Of a stretch of DNA of 64,000 nt, positions 35,310 through 45,517 are shown one piece after another (the first letter of the stretch is position 1; each line of letters starts with the position of its first letter). This DNA is from Actinomadura luzonensis (GTDB taxonomy: Bacteria > Actinomycetota > Actinomycetes > Streptosporangiales > Streptosporangiaceae), in assembly GCF_022664455.2 (NCBI RefSeq), contig NZ_JAKRKC020000001.1:3973001-4037000 (forward strand), given 5' to 3'. The position numbers were made by a program, and so were the translations under genes. The notes under the pieces were generated by a model, which was given only the letters and a program-made list of their open reading frames with translations, did no database searches and was not told the DNA's origin.

Positions 35310-37928
35310 ATGCGATTGTTCCTGTCCGCCCTGCTGATGCTCGTCCCGGCCGTCGTCGCCGCTCCGGCGCCGGCCGCCGCCGCGGCTGCCGTGGACCTCG
35401 ACGCGTTGTTCGTCGGGGCGCACCCCGACGACGAGGCGTTCAGCCTGTCCACGCTCGGCCAGTGGAACGAGGACCACCGCGTCCGCACGGGCGTCGTCAC
35501 CGTGACCAGGGGCGAGGGCGGCGGCAACGCCGTCGGCCCCGAGGAGGGGCCCGCGCTGGGCCTGCTGCGCGAGGCCGAGGAGCGCGCCGCGGTCGCCAGG
35601 GCCGGCGTGCGGGAGGTGTTCAACCTCGACGACGTCGACTTCTACTACACGGTCAGCGCCCCGCTGACCGACCAGGTGTGGGGCGGCGACACGCTGGAGA
35701 AGGTGGTCCGGGTGGTGCGGCAGACCCGGCCGGAGGTCCTGCTCACCATGGACCCCGCGCCGACGCCCGGCAACCACGGCAACCACCAGGAGGCGGCCCG
35801 CCTCGCGGTCGAGGCGTTCTACGCCGCCGCCGACCCGAAGGCGTTCCCCGAGCAGCTCACGAAGGAGGGGCTGAAGCCGTTCGCGCCGGCCCGGCTGCTC
35901 ACCGGCGGCGGGCGCGGCACGTCGCAGCCGGGGCCGTCGTGCGCGGCCACGTTCCAGCCGGCCAACCCCGCGCAGAACGTGTACGGGGTGTGGAGCGGGC
36001 GCGCCTCCGGTTCCGGCCGCACGTGGGCGGCGATCGAGCGGGACGCGCAACGCGTGTACGCCTCCCAGGGCTGGGCCGTCTTCCCCGACGTGCCGGCCGA
36101 CCCCGCGCAGCTCGGCTGCGACTTCTTCACGCAGGTGGACGCCCGGGTCCCGTTCCCCGAGCCGGGCAGCCCGGCCGCCGCGGCGCCCACCGCGATCCTG
36201 GACGGGGCGCTGACCAGGCCGGCGGGCGGATTGCCGCTCGGCACCGGGCTCACGCTGCGGACGTCGGCGTTCGACGTCCGGGAGGGCACGCCGTTCACGG
36301 TGGAGGTCACGGCGTCGGCGCGCGAGCCGCTGGGCCGGGCGCGGGCCGCGCTGCGCGTCCCCGCCGGCTGGACGGTCGCCGGCTCCGGCGACCTCGGCCG
36401 GCTCGCGGCGGGCCGGTCCGCCACGGCGCGGTTCACCGTGACGCCCGCGGCGGGCGCGAGCGGCCGGGCGCGGATCGGCGCGGTGCTGACCACCGAGCGG
36501 GGCCGCGGCTACACCGACCGGCAGGTGGAGGCGGGCCCGGCGGTGCGCGGGCAGCAGCAGCTCCTCCCGCAGGTCGCGCAGTACGAGAGGTGGACCTCCG
36601 ACGTGGGCGTGCCACAGCTCCGCGGCCTGGTCACGCCGGTGCTGACGCTGCCGTCCGGCGGCTCCCGCCAGGTCGGCGTCGTGGTGACGAACGTCGGCGG
36701 CGCGGCGCGCTCCGGCACCGTCCGGATCGGCCTGCCCGCGGGCTTCACCGCCGACCGCACCGAGGCCGGCTACCCGGAGCTGGCTCCCGGCGCGTCGGCG
36801 ACGGTGCCGTTCACCGTCACCAACACCGACACCGCGCTGAAGACGTCCAACGAGGGCGGCGACTACGCCTACACGGTCACCGTGGACGGCGTCGTCACCG
36901 GCCGGCCGGCGCTGGAGCTCGTCCCCGCGACAACCATCCCGCGGGCGGCGACGGCCCCGGCGGTGGACGGCGACGACGGCGACTACCCCGGGCCCGCGCT
37001 CGACGTCTCCCGCCTGTGGGAGGGGACGGCGTGCTCGTCGGCGGCCGACTGCTCGGCCACGGCGAAGCTGGCCTGGCACGAGGACACGCTGTACGTGGCG
37101 GTGCGGGTCAAGGACGACGTGCTCGGCACCCGGCTGGCCGCGGCCGACTGCAAGCGGCACTGGCGGACCGACTCGGTGGAGATCGCGCTCGACCCGCGCG
37201 GCACGTCGGAGAACACCTCGACCACCTTCAAGGCGGCGGTGCTGCCGGTGACCGCCGAGGGGCCGCCGTGCGCGCTGCGCGACGCCGACAACCACCAGGG
37301 CCCGGCCACCGGGGTGCGGATCGCGTCGAAGGTCGCCGCCGGCGAGTACGTGGTGGAGGCGGCCGTACCGCTGGAGCTCCTGCCCGGCTCGGTGGATCCG
37401 CGGCACCTCGGGCTGAACATCCTGGTCTACGACTCCGACACCCAGGACAAGACCGGGCAGACCCGGATCGGCTGGTCGACGTGGGGCGGCGTGCAGGGCG
37501 ACCCGTACCGGTGGGGCGTGGCCTCCCTGGACGGCTACCAGGCCGCCGAGCGGCCGGCGCCCGACCCGGTGATCCCGGACACGGCGCTGTCCAGCCTGGA
37601 CTCGCCGCAGTCGCTGGAGCAGGCGGTCCGCGTACGCCTGCCGCTGGCCGGCGGGCCGCCGGCCGCGGACGCCGGCGCGGTGGTGTCGGCCGTCCGGGCG
37701 GGCCAGGCGGTGCGGGTCACCTTCCGGGCGGCCGGGCCCGGCAGGGCGCACCTGTTCGCGCGGGACGCGCAGGGCACGGCGGGCGGCAAGGTGGTCACGG
37801 TCGCCGCCAAGGGGACGGTGACGGCGAGCGTGCCGCTGACCCGCGCCCTCGCCGGTGACGCGACGGTGGTGGCGGGCTGGGAGCCGTCGCGCGGCGGCAC
37901 GTCGGCCTCGCAGGCCCACCTCCGCTGA
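35310..37928 (+). CDS. Secreted multidomain PIG-L-type deacetylase
   Basis: 872 residues. A signal peptide (about 1-28) precedes a PIG-L/LmbE deacetylase domain with the zinc motif AHPDDE (37-42) and a second His cluster, NHGNHQ. The region around 300-530 has two beta-sandwich domains of the NEW3/alpha-galactosidase-associated type (GLPAGFTADRTEAGYPELAPGASATVPFTV). Residues about 545-760 resemble a CBM9/DOMON sugar-binding domain (DGDYPGPALDVSRLWEG, WHEDTLYVAVRVKDDVLG). PIG-L enzymes remove acetyl groups from GlcNAc-containing compounds. Export and carbohydrate-binding domains suggest it acts on extracellular glycans before import. GGAGG precedes the ATG. Last gene of the operon. Confidence 0.9.
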   Translation: MRLFLSALLMLVPAVVAAPAPAAAAAAVDLDALFVGAHPDDEAFSLSTLGQWNEDHRVRTGVVTVTRGEGGGNAVGPEEGPALGLLREAEERAAVARAGVREVFNLDDVDFYYTVSAPLTDQVWGGDTLEKVVRVVRQTRPEVLLTMDPAPTPGNHGNHQEAARLAVEAFYAAADPKAFPEQLTKEGLKPFAPARLLTGGGRGTSQPGPSCAATFQPANPAQNVYGVWSGRASGSGRTWAAIERDAQRVYASQGWAVFPDVPADPAQLGCDFFTQVDARVPFPEPGSPAAAAPTAILDGALTRPAGGLPLGTGLTLRTSAFDVREGTPFTVEVTASAREPLGRARAALRVPAGWTVAGSGDLGRLAAGRSATARFTVTPAAGASGRARIGAVLTTERGRGYTDRQVEAGPAVRGQQQLLPQVAQYERWTSDVGVPQLRGLVTPVLTLPSGGSRQVGVVVTNVGGAARSGTVRIGLPAGFTADRTEAGYPELAPGASATVPFTVTNTDTALKTSNEGGDYAYTVTVDGVVTGRPALELVPATTIPRAATAPAVDGDDGDYPGPALDVSRLWEGTACSSAADCSATAKLAWHEDTLYVAVRVKDDVLGTRLAAADCKRHWRTDSVEIALDPRGTSENTSTTFKAAVLPVTAEGPPCALRDADNHQGPATGVRIASKVAAGEYVVEAAVPLELLPGSVDPRHLGLNILVYDSDTQDKTGQTRIGWSTWGGVQGDPYRWGVASLDGYQAAERPAPDPVIPDTALSSLDSPQSLEQAVRVRLPLAGGPPAADAGAVVSAVRAGQAVRVTFRAAGPGRAHLFARDAQGTAGGKVVTVAAKGTVTASVPLTRALAGDATVVAGWEPSRGGTSASQAHLR

Positions 37929-37941
37929 AGGGGCCCGCCGC

Positions 37942-37995
37942 AGGGGCACGTGGGTGCCGGCCGCCCGCCAGTTGGTCCGGCCGGCACCCGTGCCC
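37942..37995. terminator. Bidirectional terminator hairpin
   Basis: The arms at 37942-37962 and 37977-37995 pair over 19 bp with one 2-nt bulge and a 14-nt loop. It lies between the end of the sugar operon and the convergent kinase gene. Confidence 0.8.
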
Positions 37996-38009
37996 CGGTG
38001 CGGCCCCGG

Positions 38010-39647
<1,638 letters not shown>

Positions 39648-39826
39648 CCGGATCTCGCCTCTCCTGTCTGGAACACGGCCAAGCACACTGTGGCCGGATC
39701 CGGGGAGGCTTTCCGCATGTCTTACATAAGGGGTATTGGAGGTAAGGCGGTCGTCCCCAAAAGGTAAGAAATGGGTGGGATGCGATGGCCTGAAGTGGCC
39801 ATACGGGAGAAATGTTCCTGGCGGCG

Positions 39827-40663
39827 TCAGCGCGTGAGCGCGGCGGCCTCCTCGGCCTCGACCTCGCGGTTCCAGTCGCGCTTCACCGCGCGCCAGCCCT
39901 CGTCGTCGACGCCGCGGCGCCAGTAGCCGGAGATCGACAGCCGGTTCAGCGGGACGCCCCGCTCGACGCGCAGGTGACGGCGCAGCTCCTTGACGAAGCC
40001 GGCCTCGCCGTGGACGAACGCGTGCACGTCGGCGTCCGGGAACTCCAGCTCGCGGACCGCCTTGACCAGCTTCTCCCCCACCGGGCGGTCGCCGCGGTAG
40101 AGCCAGGTCACGTGCGCCTCGGCCGCCGTGCTCAGCTTCAGCTCGTCCTCGGGCCCCTCGACCTCGACGAGGACGTGCGCGAGCGCCCCGCCGGGCAGCG
40201 CCTCCAGCGAGGCGGCGATGGCGGGCAGCGCGCTCTCGTCGCCCACCATGAGGTGCCAGCCGGCCTCGGGGTCGGGCGCGTAGCCGCCGCCGGGGCCGAG
40301 CAGGAACACCTCGTCGCCGGGCGCGGCCCGCTCGGCCCACGGCCCGGCCAGGCCCTCGTCGCCGTGCACGACGAAGTCGAGCGTCAGCTCCCGCGTGTAC
40401 GGGTCCCAGGCGCGCACGGTGTACGTGCGCAGCCGCGGCCACACCTCGCGCGGCATGGTCTCCCGGCACGCCTTCACGCTGAAGGGCCGGGGATATTCGA
40501 CGCCCTCGTACGGGAATACGATCTTGACGTAGTGGTCGGTCAGCCCTGAGGTGCCGAAGTCGGCCAGCCCGTCGCCCCCGACCACGACGCGGACCATGTG
40601 CGGCGACAGCCGCTCGGTGCGCCGGACGACCCCCCGGTGATGATCCACAGGCTTGTCAGCCAT
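39827..40663 (-). CDS. Siderophore-interacting protein (ferric-siderophore reductase)
   Basis: 278 residues. The FAD-binding site is RPFSVK, the NAD(P)H domain carries the region LMVGDESALPAIAASLEALP, and the family C-terminus ISGYWRRGVDDEGWRAVKRDW is intact. The enzyme reduces Fe(III)-siderophores in the cytoplasm to release iron. An iron box at 40686-40704 lies just upstream of the start, so it is expected to be repressed by an IdeR/DmdR-type regulator when iron is sufficient. No siderophore synthesis or uptake genes are adjacent. Confidence 0.93.
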   Translation of the reverse strand: MADKPVDHHRGVVRRTERLSPHMVRVVVGGDGLADFGTSGLTDHYVKIVFPYEGVEYPRPFSVKACRETMPREVWPRLRTYTVRAWDPYTRELTLDFVVHGDEGLAGPWAERAAPGDEVFLLGPGGGYAPDPEAGWHLMVGDESALPAIAASLEALPGGALAHVLVEVEGPEDELKLSTAAEAHVTWLYRGDRPVGEKLVKAVRELEFPDADVHAFVHGEAGFVKELRRHLRVERGVPLNRLSISGYWRRGVDDEGWRAVKRDWNREVEAEEAAALTR

Positions 40664-40685
40664 GAAGAACTGCCCCCTGACGAAG

Positions 40686-40704
40686 TAAGGTATACCTTAC
40701 CTTA
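40686..40704 (-). promoter_or_regulatory. Iron box (IdeR/DmdR-type operator)
   Basis: On the minus strand the 19-bp site reads TAAGGTAAGGTATACCTTA and agrees with the IdeR/DmdR consensus at about 13 of 19 positions. The core TAAGGTATACCTTA (40686-40699) is a perfect palindrome. It is 23 bp upstream of the siderophore-interacting protein start. Confidence 0.8.
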
Positions 40705-40751
40705 CACTCCGTAGGCCGAGCGGGGCCAGCGGCCCTTGCGTCACATAACGC

Positions 40752-41729
40752 TCAGGCGGCCGCCTCGTCATCCCGGGAGGCCGGTTCCGCCCCGACCGCG
40801 GCCAGGAAGCGGGCCATGTGCCGGAAGGCCAGCCGCGCCTCGGGCAGCACGTCGGCCAGGATCGGGAAGACGTGCGGCATGCGCCGCCACTCCTCGTAGC
40901 GGACCGGCACCCCGGCGCGGCGCGCCGCCTCGGCCACCCGCCGCCCCTCGTCGCGCAGCACCTCGGTGGAGCCGGTCATGATCATGAGTGGTGGCAGCCC
41001 GGTGAAGTCGCCGTGCACCGGCGAGACCAGCGGGTCGCGCGGGTCCAGCCCGTCGGTCCAGTGGCGGGCCAGCCAGCGCACCCGGCTGGCCGGCAGCAGC
41101 GGGTCCTGCCAGCGGTTGGCCCGGCGCGGGACGTCGGTCAGGTCGGCCCACGGCGACAGGCACAGGGCCGCGGCGGGCAGCGGCATCCCCCGGTCGCGCA
41201 GCGCCAGCAGCGTGGCGAGCGTCAGGTGGCCGCCGGCCGAGTCGCCCGCGACGATGATGTCCTCGGGCGCGTGGCCGCGCCGCAGCAGGCACGTGTAGGC
41301 GTCCAGGGCGTCGGCCAGCGAGTCGGCCAGCCGGTGCACCGGCCCCTGCCGGTAGTCCAGCGCCAGCACCGGCCGCCGGGCCACCACCGACAACCGCCAG
41401 GTGATGGACCGGTGCGTCCGCGGCGAGCAGGAGAAGTAGCCACCGCCGTGGAAGTACAGCAGCGCCTTGCGCTCGTCGAGCCCCTGGCCGCCGCGCACCC
41501 ACTCGCCGCCGCAGTCGGAGAAGGCGGCCGGCACGATCGACACGTGCGCCGGGTGCGGCACCTGGACCAGCCGGGCCAGCTCGCCGACGCGGGCCACGCC
41601 GACCAGCGCGAGCGGATGGCGCATGAAGAGCGTGGAGGCCGGTTTCAGGGTGCCGCGCATGACGCCGGTGAGCGCGCGCGCCTGCCAGCTCAAGGGGTAT
41701 TGCGGTACTACGTCCCCATCAATCCACAT
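40752..41729 (-). CDS. Alpha/beta hydrolase of the hormone-sensitive-lipase family
   Basis: 325 residues. The oxyanion motif HGGGYF, the nucleophile elbow GDSAGG and the late His in RMPHVFP give a complete catalytic set with Asp presumably near STEVLRDEG. Such enzymes hydrolyse short acyl esters. The start at 41729 is supported by GGAGGG 6 nt upstream; a longer reading to 41792 lacks a site. It is divergent from the ABC-2 exporter. Confidence 0.88.
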   Translation of the reverse strand: MWIDGDVVPQYPLSWQARALTGVMRGTLKPASTLFMRHPLALVGVARVGELARLVQVPHPAHVSIVPAAFSDCGGEWVRGGQGLDERKALLYFHGGGYFSCSPRTHRSITWRLSVVARRPVLALDYRQGPVHRLADSLADALDAYTCLLRRGHAPEDIIVAGDSAGGHLTLATLLALRDRGMPLPAAALCLSPWADLTDVPRRANRWQDPLLPASRVRWLARHWTDGLDPRDPLVSPVHGDFTGLPPLMIMTGSTEVLRDEGRRVAEAARRAGVPVRYEEWRRMPHVFPILADVLPEARLAFRHMARFLAAVGAEPASRDDEAAA

Positions 41730-41834
41730 AGTGACCCTCCGACCGTTTTCTTCCCCCCAGACGGGCCCCCTACCGGCGAGTAAGTATCTCATTGCTTACA
41801 CGGATATTTCGGGTTGATGTCGCCGGAAAATCCG

Positions 41835-41864
41835 TTGCGTCCCCAGCCGCGCCGGACGGATAAT
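41835..41864 (+). promoter_or_regulatory. Promoter of the ABC-2 exporter operon
   Basis: TTGCGT and GATAAT are 18 nt apart and lie about 83 bp before the first permease gene. Confidence 0.5.
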
Positions 41865-41946
41865 TCCGTGCTTTCCGTCGGCAGACCCGTGCGCGGGTCC
41901 GGTCACGGCTCGTGACCGTGCCCTCACCCATCGGAGGTGCAGAACC

Positions 41947-42732
41947 ATCCCGCTCTACGCCCGGCTCGTCCGGTACGGCTTCCGCAAGCACGCCACCTAC
42001 GTGTGGGCGGCGCTCGCCGGCGCGTTCACCAACAGCGTGTTCGGCGTCCTCCGCTCCTACATCCTCATCGCCCTGTGGCAGGCCCGCCCCGGCCTGGCCG
42101 GCTACGACGTCACCGACGCCGTCACCTACTGCTTCGTCACCCAGGCCCTCATCGGCCCGATGCAGCTCTTCGGCGGCGGCCTCGGCCTGCCCGAGCGCAT
42201 CCGCAGCGGCGACATCGCGCTCGACCTGGTCCGCCCCGCCTCGCTGCAGCTCTGGACGTTCGCCGAGGACGCGGGCCGGGCCGGCTACCTGTTCCTGGTG
42301 CGCGGGCTGCCGCCGATGCTGCTCGGCGCGGCGCTGTTCGGCATCACCGTGCCCGCCGACCCGGCCCGGTGGGCGGCCTTCCTCGCCGGCTTCGCGCTCG
42401 CGTTCGTGGTCAGCTTCGGCTGGCGCTACCTGGTCGCGCTGTCGGTCTGCTGGCTCGCCGACGACCGCGGCGTGGCCGTGCTGTCGCTGGTGCTCAGCAC
42501 GTTCTTCTCCGGGCTGATGCTGCCGCTGCGGATCTTCCCCGGCGCGCTCGGCGACCTGGCGGCCGCCCTGCCGTGGGCGGCCATGGTCCAGGTGCCCACC
42601 GACCTCTACCTCGGCCGGGCGCCCGTCCCCGGGGCGCTGGCCTTCCAGGCGTTCTGGGCGGCGGTGCTGCTCGGGCTGGGCGCGCTGGCCACCCGGGCGA
42701 TCCGCCACAAGGTGGTGATCCAGGGTGGTTAG
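41947..42732 (+). CDS. ABC-2 type permease, apparent ATC start
   Basis: 261 residues, six helices, of the DUF990/ABC-2 group found with a second permease and one ATPase. Homology-like sequence (PLYARLVRYGFRKHATYVWAALAGAFTNSVFG) begins immediately after an ATC codon at 41947. The strong ribosome site GGAGGTG (41933-41939) is 7 nt from this ATC. No ATG, GTG or TTG occurs in frame between that site and a GTG at 42001, which would delete the first helix start. It overlaps the next permease gene by 8 bp. A non-standard start or a base error (ATG read as ATC) are both possible. Confidence 0.82.
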   Translation: MPLYARLVRYGFRKHATYVWAALAGAFTNSVFGVLRSYILIALWQARPGLAGYDVTDAVTYCFVTQALIGPMQLFGGGLGLPERIRSGDIALDLVRPASLQLWTFAEDAGRAGYLFLVRGLPPMLLGAALFGITVPADPARWAAFLAGFALAFVVSFGWRYLVALSVCWLADDRGVAVLSLVLSTFFSGLMLPLRIFPGALGDLAAALPWAAMVQVPTDLYLGRAPVPGALAFQAFWAAVLLGLGALATRAIRHKVVIQGG

Positions 42733-43513
42733 GACGTACGTGCTGCTGGCCTGGACGTGGACCCGCGCCGCCGCCGCCTACCCCGCCTCGTTCTGGCTCA
42801 TGACCGTGCTCGGCCTCGCCGTGGCCGTCACCGACGTGGCCGTCATCCTCGTCGTCTTCGCCAACACCACCACCCTCGCCGGCTTCTCCCGCGAGGAGGT
42901 CCTGTTCCTGTACGGGGCCGCCGGCCTGCCCTTCACGCTGTGCGACATGTTCGTCAGCAACATCGACCGGGTCAGCCAGCACATCAAGGCCGGCACCCTC
43001 GACACCTTCCTCATCAGGCCGGCCGGCGCCTGGCTGCAGCTCGCCACCGACCGCTTCACCGCCACCAGGATCGGCCGGGTCCTCCAGGCGGGCGGGGTGC
43101 TCGGCTACGCCCTGACCGCGCTCGGCCCCGACCCCGGCCGCCTGTGGATGCTCCCGGTCATGATCGCGACCGGGGTCGTCATCTTCACCTCGCTCTGGAC
43201 GCTGGCCGGCGCCCTGCAGTTCGTGCTCACCGGCGCGCCCGAGGTGGTCAACTCCTTCACCTACGGCGGCTTCCAGCTCACCCAGTACCCCATGTCGATC
43301 TACGGGCGCGACCTCGTCAGGGGCGTCACGTACGTGCTGCCGCTGGCCTTCGTCAACTGGCAGCCCGCCCTGTACGTGCTGGACCGGGCCGACCCCTTCG
43401 GCACGCCGGGGTTCACCCGTTTCCTCGGGCCGGTCGCCGCGGCCGTCCTCGCCCTGCTGGCCGCGCTGGCCTGGCGGCAGGGCATCAGGCACTACCGATC
43501 CACCGGGAGTTGA
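42725..43513 (+). CDS. ABC-2 type permease, second subunit
   Basis: 262 residues from a GTG overlapping the previous gene. Six helices; the cytoplasmic segment DRVSQHIKAGTLDTFLIRPAG parallels the LPERIRSGDIALDLVRPAS segment of the first permease, so the two subunits are homologous. It is followed after 3 bp by the ATPase gene. Confidence 0.88.
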   Translation: MVRTYVLLAWTWTRAAAAYPASFWLMTVLGLAVAVTDVAVILVVFANTTTLAGFSREEVLFLYGAAGLPFTLCDMFVSNIDRVSQHIKAGTLDTFLIRPAGAWLQLATDRFTATRIGRVLQAGGVLGYALTALGPDPGRLWMLPVMIATGVVIFTSLWTLAGALQFVLTGAPEVVNSFTYGGFQLTQYPMSIYGRDLVRGVTYVLPLAFVNWQPALYVLDRADPFGTPGFTRFLGPVAAAVLALLAALAWRQGIRHYRSTGS

Positions 43514-43516
43514 ACA

Positions 43517-44284
43517 ATGATCGAGCTCGATCGGGCGGGACGCTCGTTCAAGGTCAGGCGGAACGTCGTGCACGCCGTGCGCGACCTGTCGTTCACCGTG
43601 TCGGCGGGCGAGTTCGTCGGCTACCTCGGGCCGAACGGCGCGGGCAAGTCCACCACGATCAAGATGCTGTGCGGCATCCTCACCCCCACCTCCGGCCGGG
43701 TCCGGGTGGCCGGGCTCGACCCCTCGCGCCGCCGCACCGCGCTCGCCCGGCGCATCGGGGTCGTCTTCGGCCAGCGCACCACCCTGTGGTGGGACCTGCC
43801 GCTGGCCGACAGCTTCGAGCTGATCCGGCTGCTGTACAAGGTCGAGCGGAGCGCCTTCCGCGCCCGGCTCGACGAGCTGACCGCGACGCTCGACCTCGGC
43901 CCGTTCCTGCGCACGCCGGTGCGCCAGCTCAGCCTCGGCCAGCGCATGCGCGGCGACCTCGCGGCGGCGCTGCTGCACGCGCCCGAGGTGCTCGTCCTCG
44001 ACGAGCCCACGATCGGCCTGGACGTGGTGAGCAAGGCCGGCATCCGGGAGTTCCTGCTGCGGCTCAACGCCGAGCGCGGCACCACCGTCCTGCTGACCAC
44101 GCACGACCTCGGCGACATCGAACGGCTGTGCCGCCGGGTCATGCTCATCGACCACGGCCGGCTGGCCTTCGACGGGACCCTGGAGGAGCTGATGGCGACC
44201 GCACCCGGCCAGGCGAGCATCGAGGACGTCGTCACCCGCCTCTACACCGGCGCCGGCGAAGAAGGCCCTGCCGTGATCCAGTAG
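43517..44284 (+). CDS. ABC-2 exporter ATPase
   Basis: 255 residues. Walker A GPNGAGKST, signature LSLGQ, Walker B VLVLDEP and H-loop TTHD are intact. The Q-loop region GVVFGQRTTLWWDLP is typical of the ATPases that pair with DUF990 permeases (daunorubicin-resistance-like group). The three-gene operon is a complete exporter; the substrate is unknown. Confidence 0.92.
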   Translation: MIELDRAGRSFKVRRNVVHAVRDLSFTVSAGEFVGYLGPNGAGKSTTIKMLCGILTPTSGRVRVAGLDPSRRRTALARRIGVVFGQRTTLWWDLPLADSFELIRLLYKVERSAFRARLDELTATLDLGPFLRTPVRQLSLGQRMRGDLAAALLHAPEVLVLDEPTIGLDVVSKAGIREFLLRLNAERGTTVLLTTHDLGDIERLCRRVMLIDHGRLAFDGTLEELMATAPGQASIEDVVTRLYTGAGEEGPAVIQ

Positions 44285-44293
44285 CGGCGTGGT

Positions 44294-44809
44294 TCAGTAG
44301 TAGCTGCCCTCCGGCGAGCTCTCGTAGTCGTCGTCGGCGTCGTCGTGCGGGCGCGACCAGCGCGAGGGCATCAGCACGGGGATGAACAGCGCCACGCCCA
44401 GCAGGGCCAGCACGCCGCTCGTCAGGAGGGTCCGCGCGCCCGCGCCCGCCTCCCTGAGCAGGGCGTTCACCGACGGCTCCGCGGGGATGAGGGAGAGCGC
44501 GCGAGGCTGGTCCAGCGCGTACACCACCGTCCAGGCCAGCAGCACCATCGAGGGCACGAACGTCGCCAGCGGCGAGACCCGCCCCGCCACCACGAGCCCG
44601 AACACCAGCCCGACCGCGGCCATCGCGCCGAGGGCGATCCACAGCTTCTGGTCGTCGAACGGGACCGCCGCGGCCTGGCCGGCCTGCGCCGCGGCGGTGC
44701 CGGCCGCCTGGGTCAGGGCCTCCGACGTCGCCCAGCCGCCACCCGCCAGCACGGCCGCCGTCACCACGAGCCCGAGGAGCAAACCAGCTAAGTGCCGCAA
44801 CGTTCTCAC
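44294..44809 (-). CDS. Membrane protein of unknown function
   Basis: 171 residues from a GTG at 44809. Helices at about 5-25, 54-75, 80-100 and 130-150; an acidic cytoplasmic tail (DDADDDYESSPEGSYY) ends the protein. A promoter-like pair, TTGTCG and TACGTT with 17-nt spacing, ends 9 nt before this GTG. For that reason I prefer it to the longer reading from 44920, which would run through the promoter. Family not recognised. Confidence 0.65.
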   Translation of the reverse strand: MRTLRHLAGLLLGLVVTAAVLAGGGWATSEALTQAAGTAAAQAGQAAAVPFDDQKLWIALGAMAAVGLVFGLVVAGRVSPLATFVPSMVLLAWTVVYALDQPRALSLIPAEPSVNALLREAGAGARTLLTSGVLALLGVALFIPVLMPSRWSRPHDDADDDYESSPEGSYY

Positions 44810-44922
44810 CTCTATGTCAACGTAGATCGGCACGACCCTAGCGACAAAAGCGGCCCGACGCCCAGGCATCGCCCGGTCGAGGTCACAGGGGACCTTGCCC
44901 CGTGAGACGATGTGGCACACCC

Positions 44923-45471
44923 ATGCGTGCGCGACTCCCCCTGAGGCTGGCGCGGACGGCGGCCTTCTCCGCTGTCTGCGTGACCCTCGCTGCCCTGGCC
45001 CACGTGCTGGGTGGCGGCTCGGGGCCGGCCGCGGCGACCGCCGGGCTGGGGCTCGCCGCGGCGGCCGGGCTGGGGCTCGCGCTGTCCGGCCGGGAGCGCT
45101 CGGCCCCCGCCGTCAACGTCGCGCTCGTCGTGGCCCAACTGGGGCTGCACGAGCTGTTCGCGGGCGACGACGCCTCAGGGACCACCGCATACGTGCCGGT
45201 GCACGGACACGGGCAGGGGCTCGCGGTCAACGCCGGCATGCTGGCCGCCCACCTCACGGCCACCCTGATCACCGGGCTGTGGCTGGCGCGCGGCGAGGCC
45301 GCGCTGTGGGCGCTGCTGCGCCGGGCCGGGCGGCGGCTCACCCTGCTCCGGCCGGTCGCGGCGCCCGCCGTGCCGCCGCGCCCGCGGCCGTCCGGCCGCA
45401 CGCGGGCGGTCCCCCTCCAGCCGGTCCTCCGGCACTGCCTGGCCAGGCGCGGTCCTCCACTTCCCGCCTGA
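44923..45471 (+). CDS. Small membrane protein preceding YcnI, copper-locus type
   Basis: 182 residues, about four helices, with a His-containing loop (YVPVHGHGQG, then AHLTATLITGLWLARGE) and a basic Pro/Arg-rich tail. It is a paralogue of the frameshifted product at 8773-9344. Both lie directly before a secreted copper-binding protein (YcnI here, CopC there), which points to a shared role in copper handling at the membrane. That role is inferred from context. No ribosome site is evident before the ATG. Confidence 0.8.
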   Translation: MRARLPLRLARTAAFSAVCVTLAALAHVLGGGSGPAAATAGLGLAAAAGLGLALSGRERSAPAVNVALVVAQLGLHELFAGDDASGTTAYVPVHGHGQGLAVNAGMLAAHLTATLITGLWLARGEAALWALLRRAGRRLTLLRPVAAPAVPPRPRPSGRTRAVPLQPVLRHCLARRGPPLPA

Positions 45472-45517
45472 CCGTCTGACACCCCTTTTTCTTCTTCTCA
45501 CCAAGTGGAGTTCCCGC

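Noticed and set aside
35232..37949. A 905-codon minus-strand frame opposite the PIG-L gene
   Set aside because: The plus-strand product has clear domains and a signal peptide; the minus-strand frame has none.
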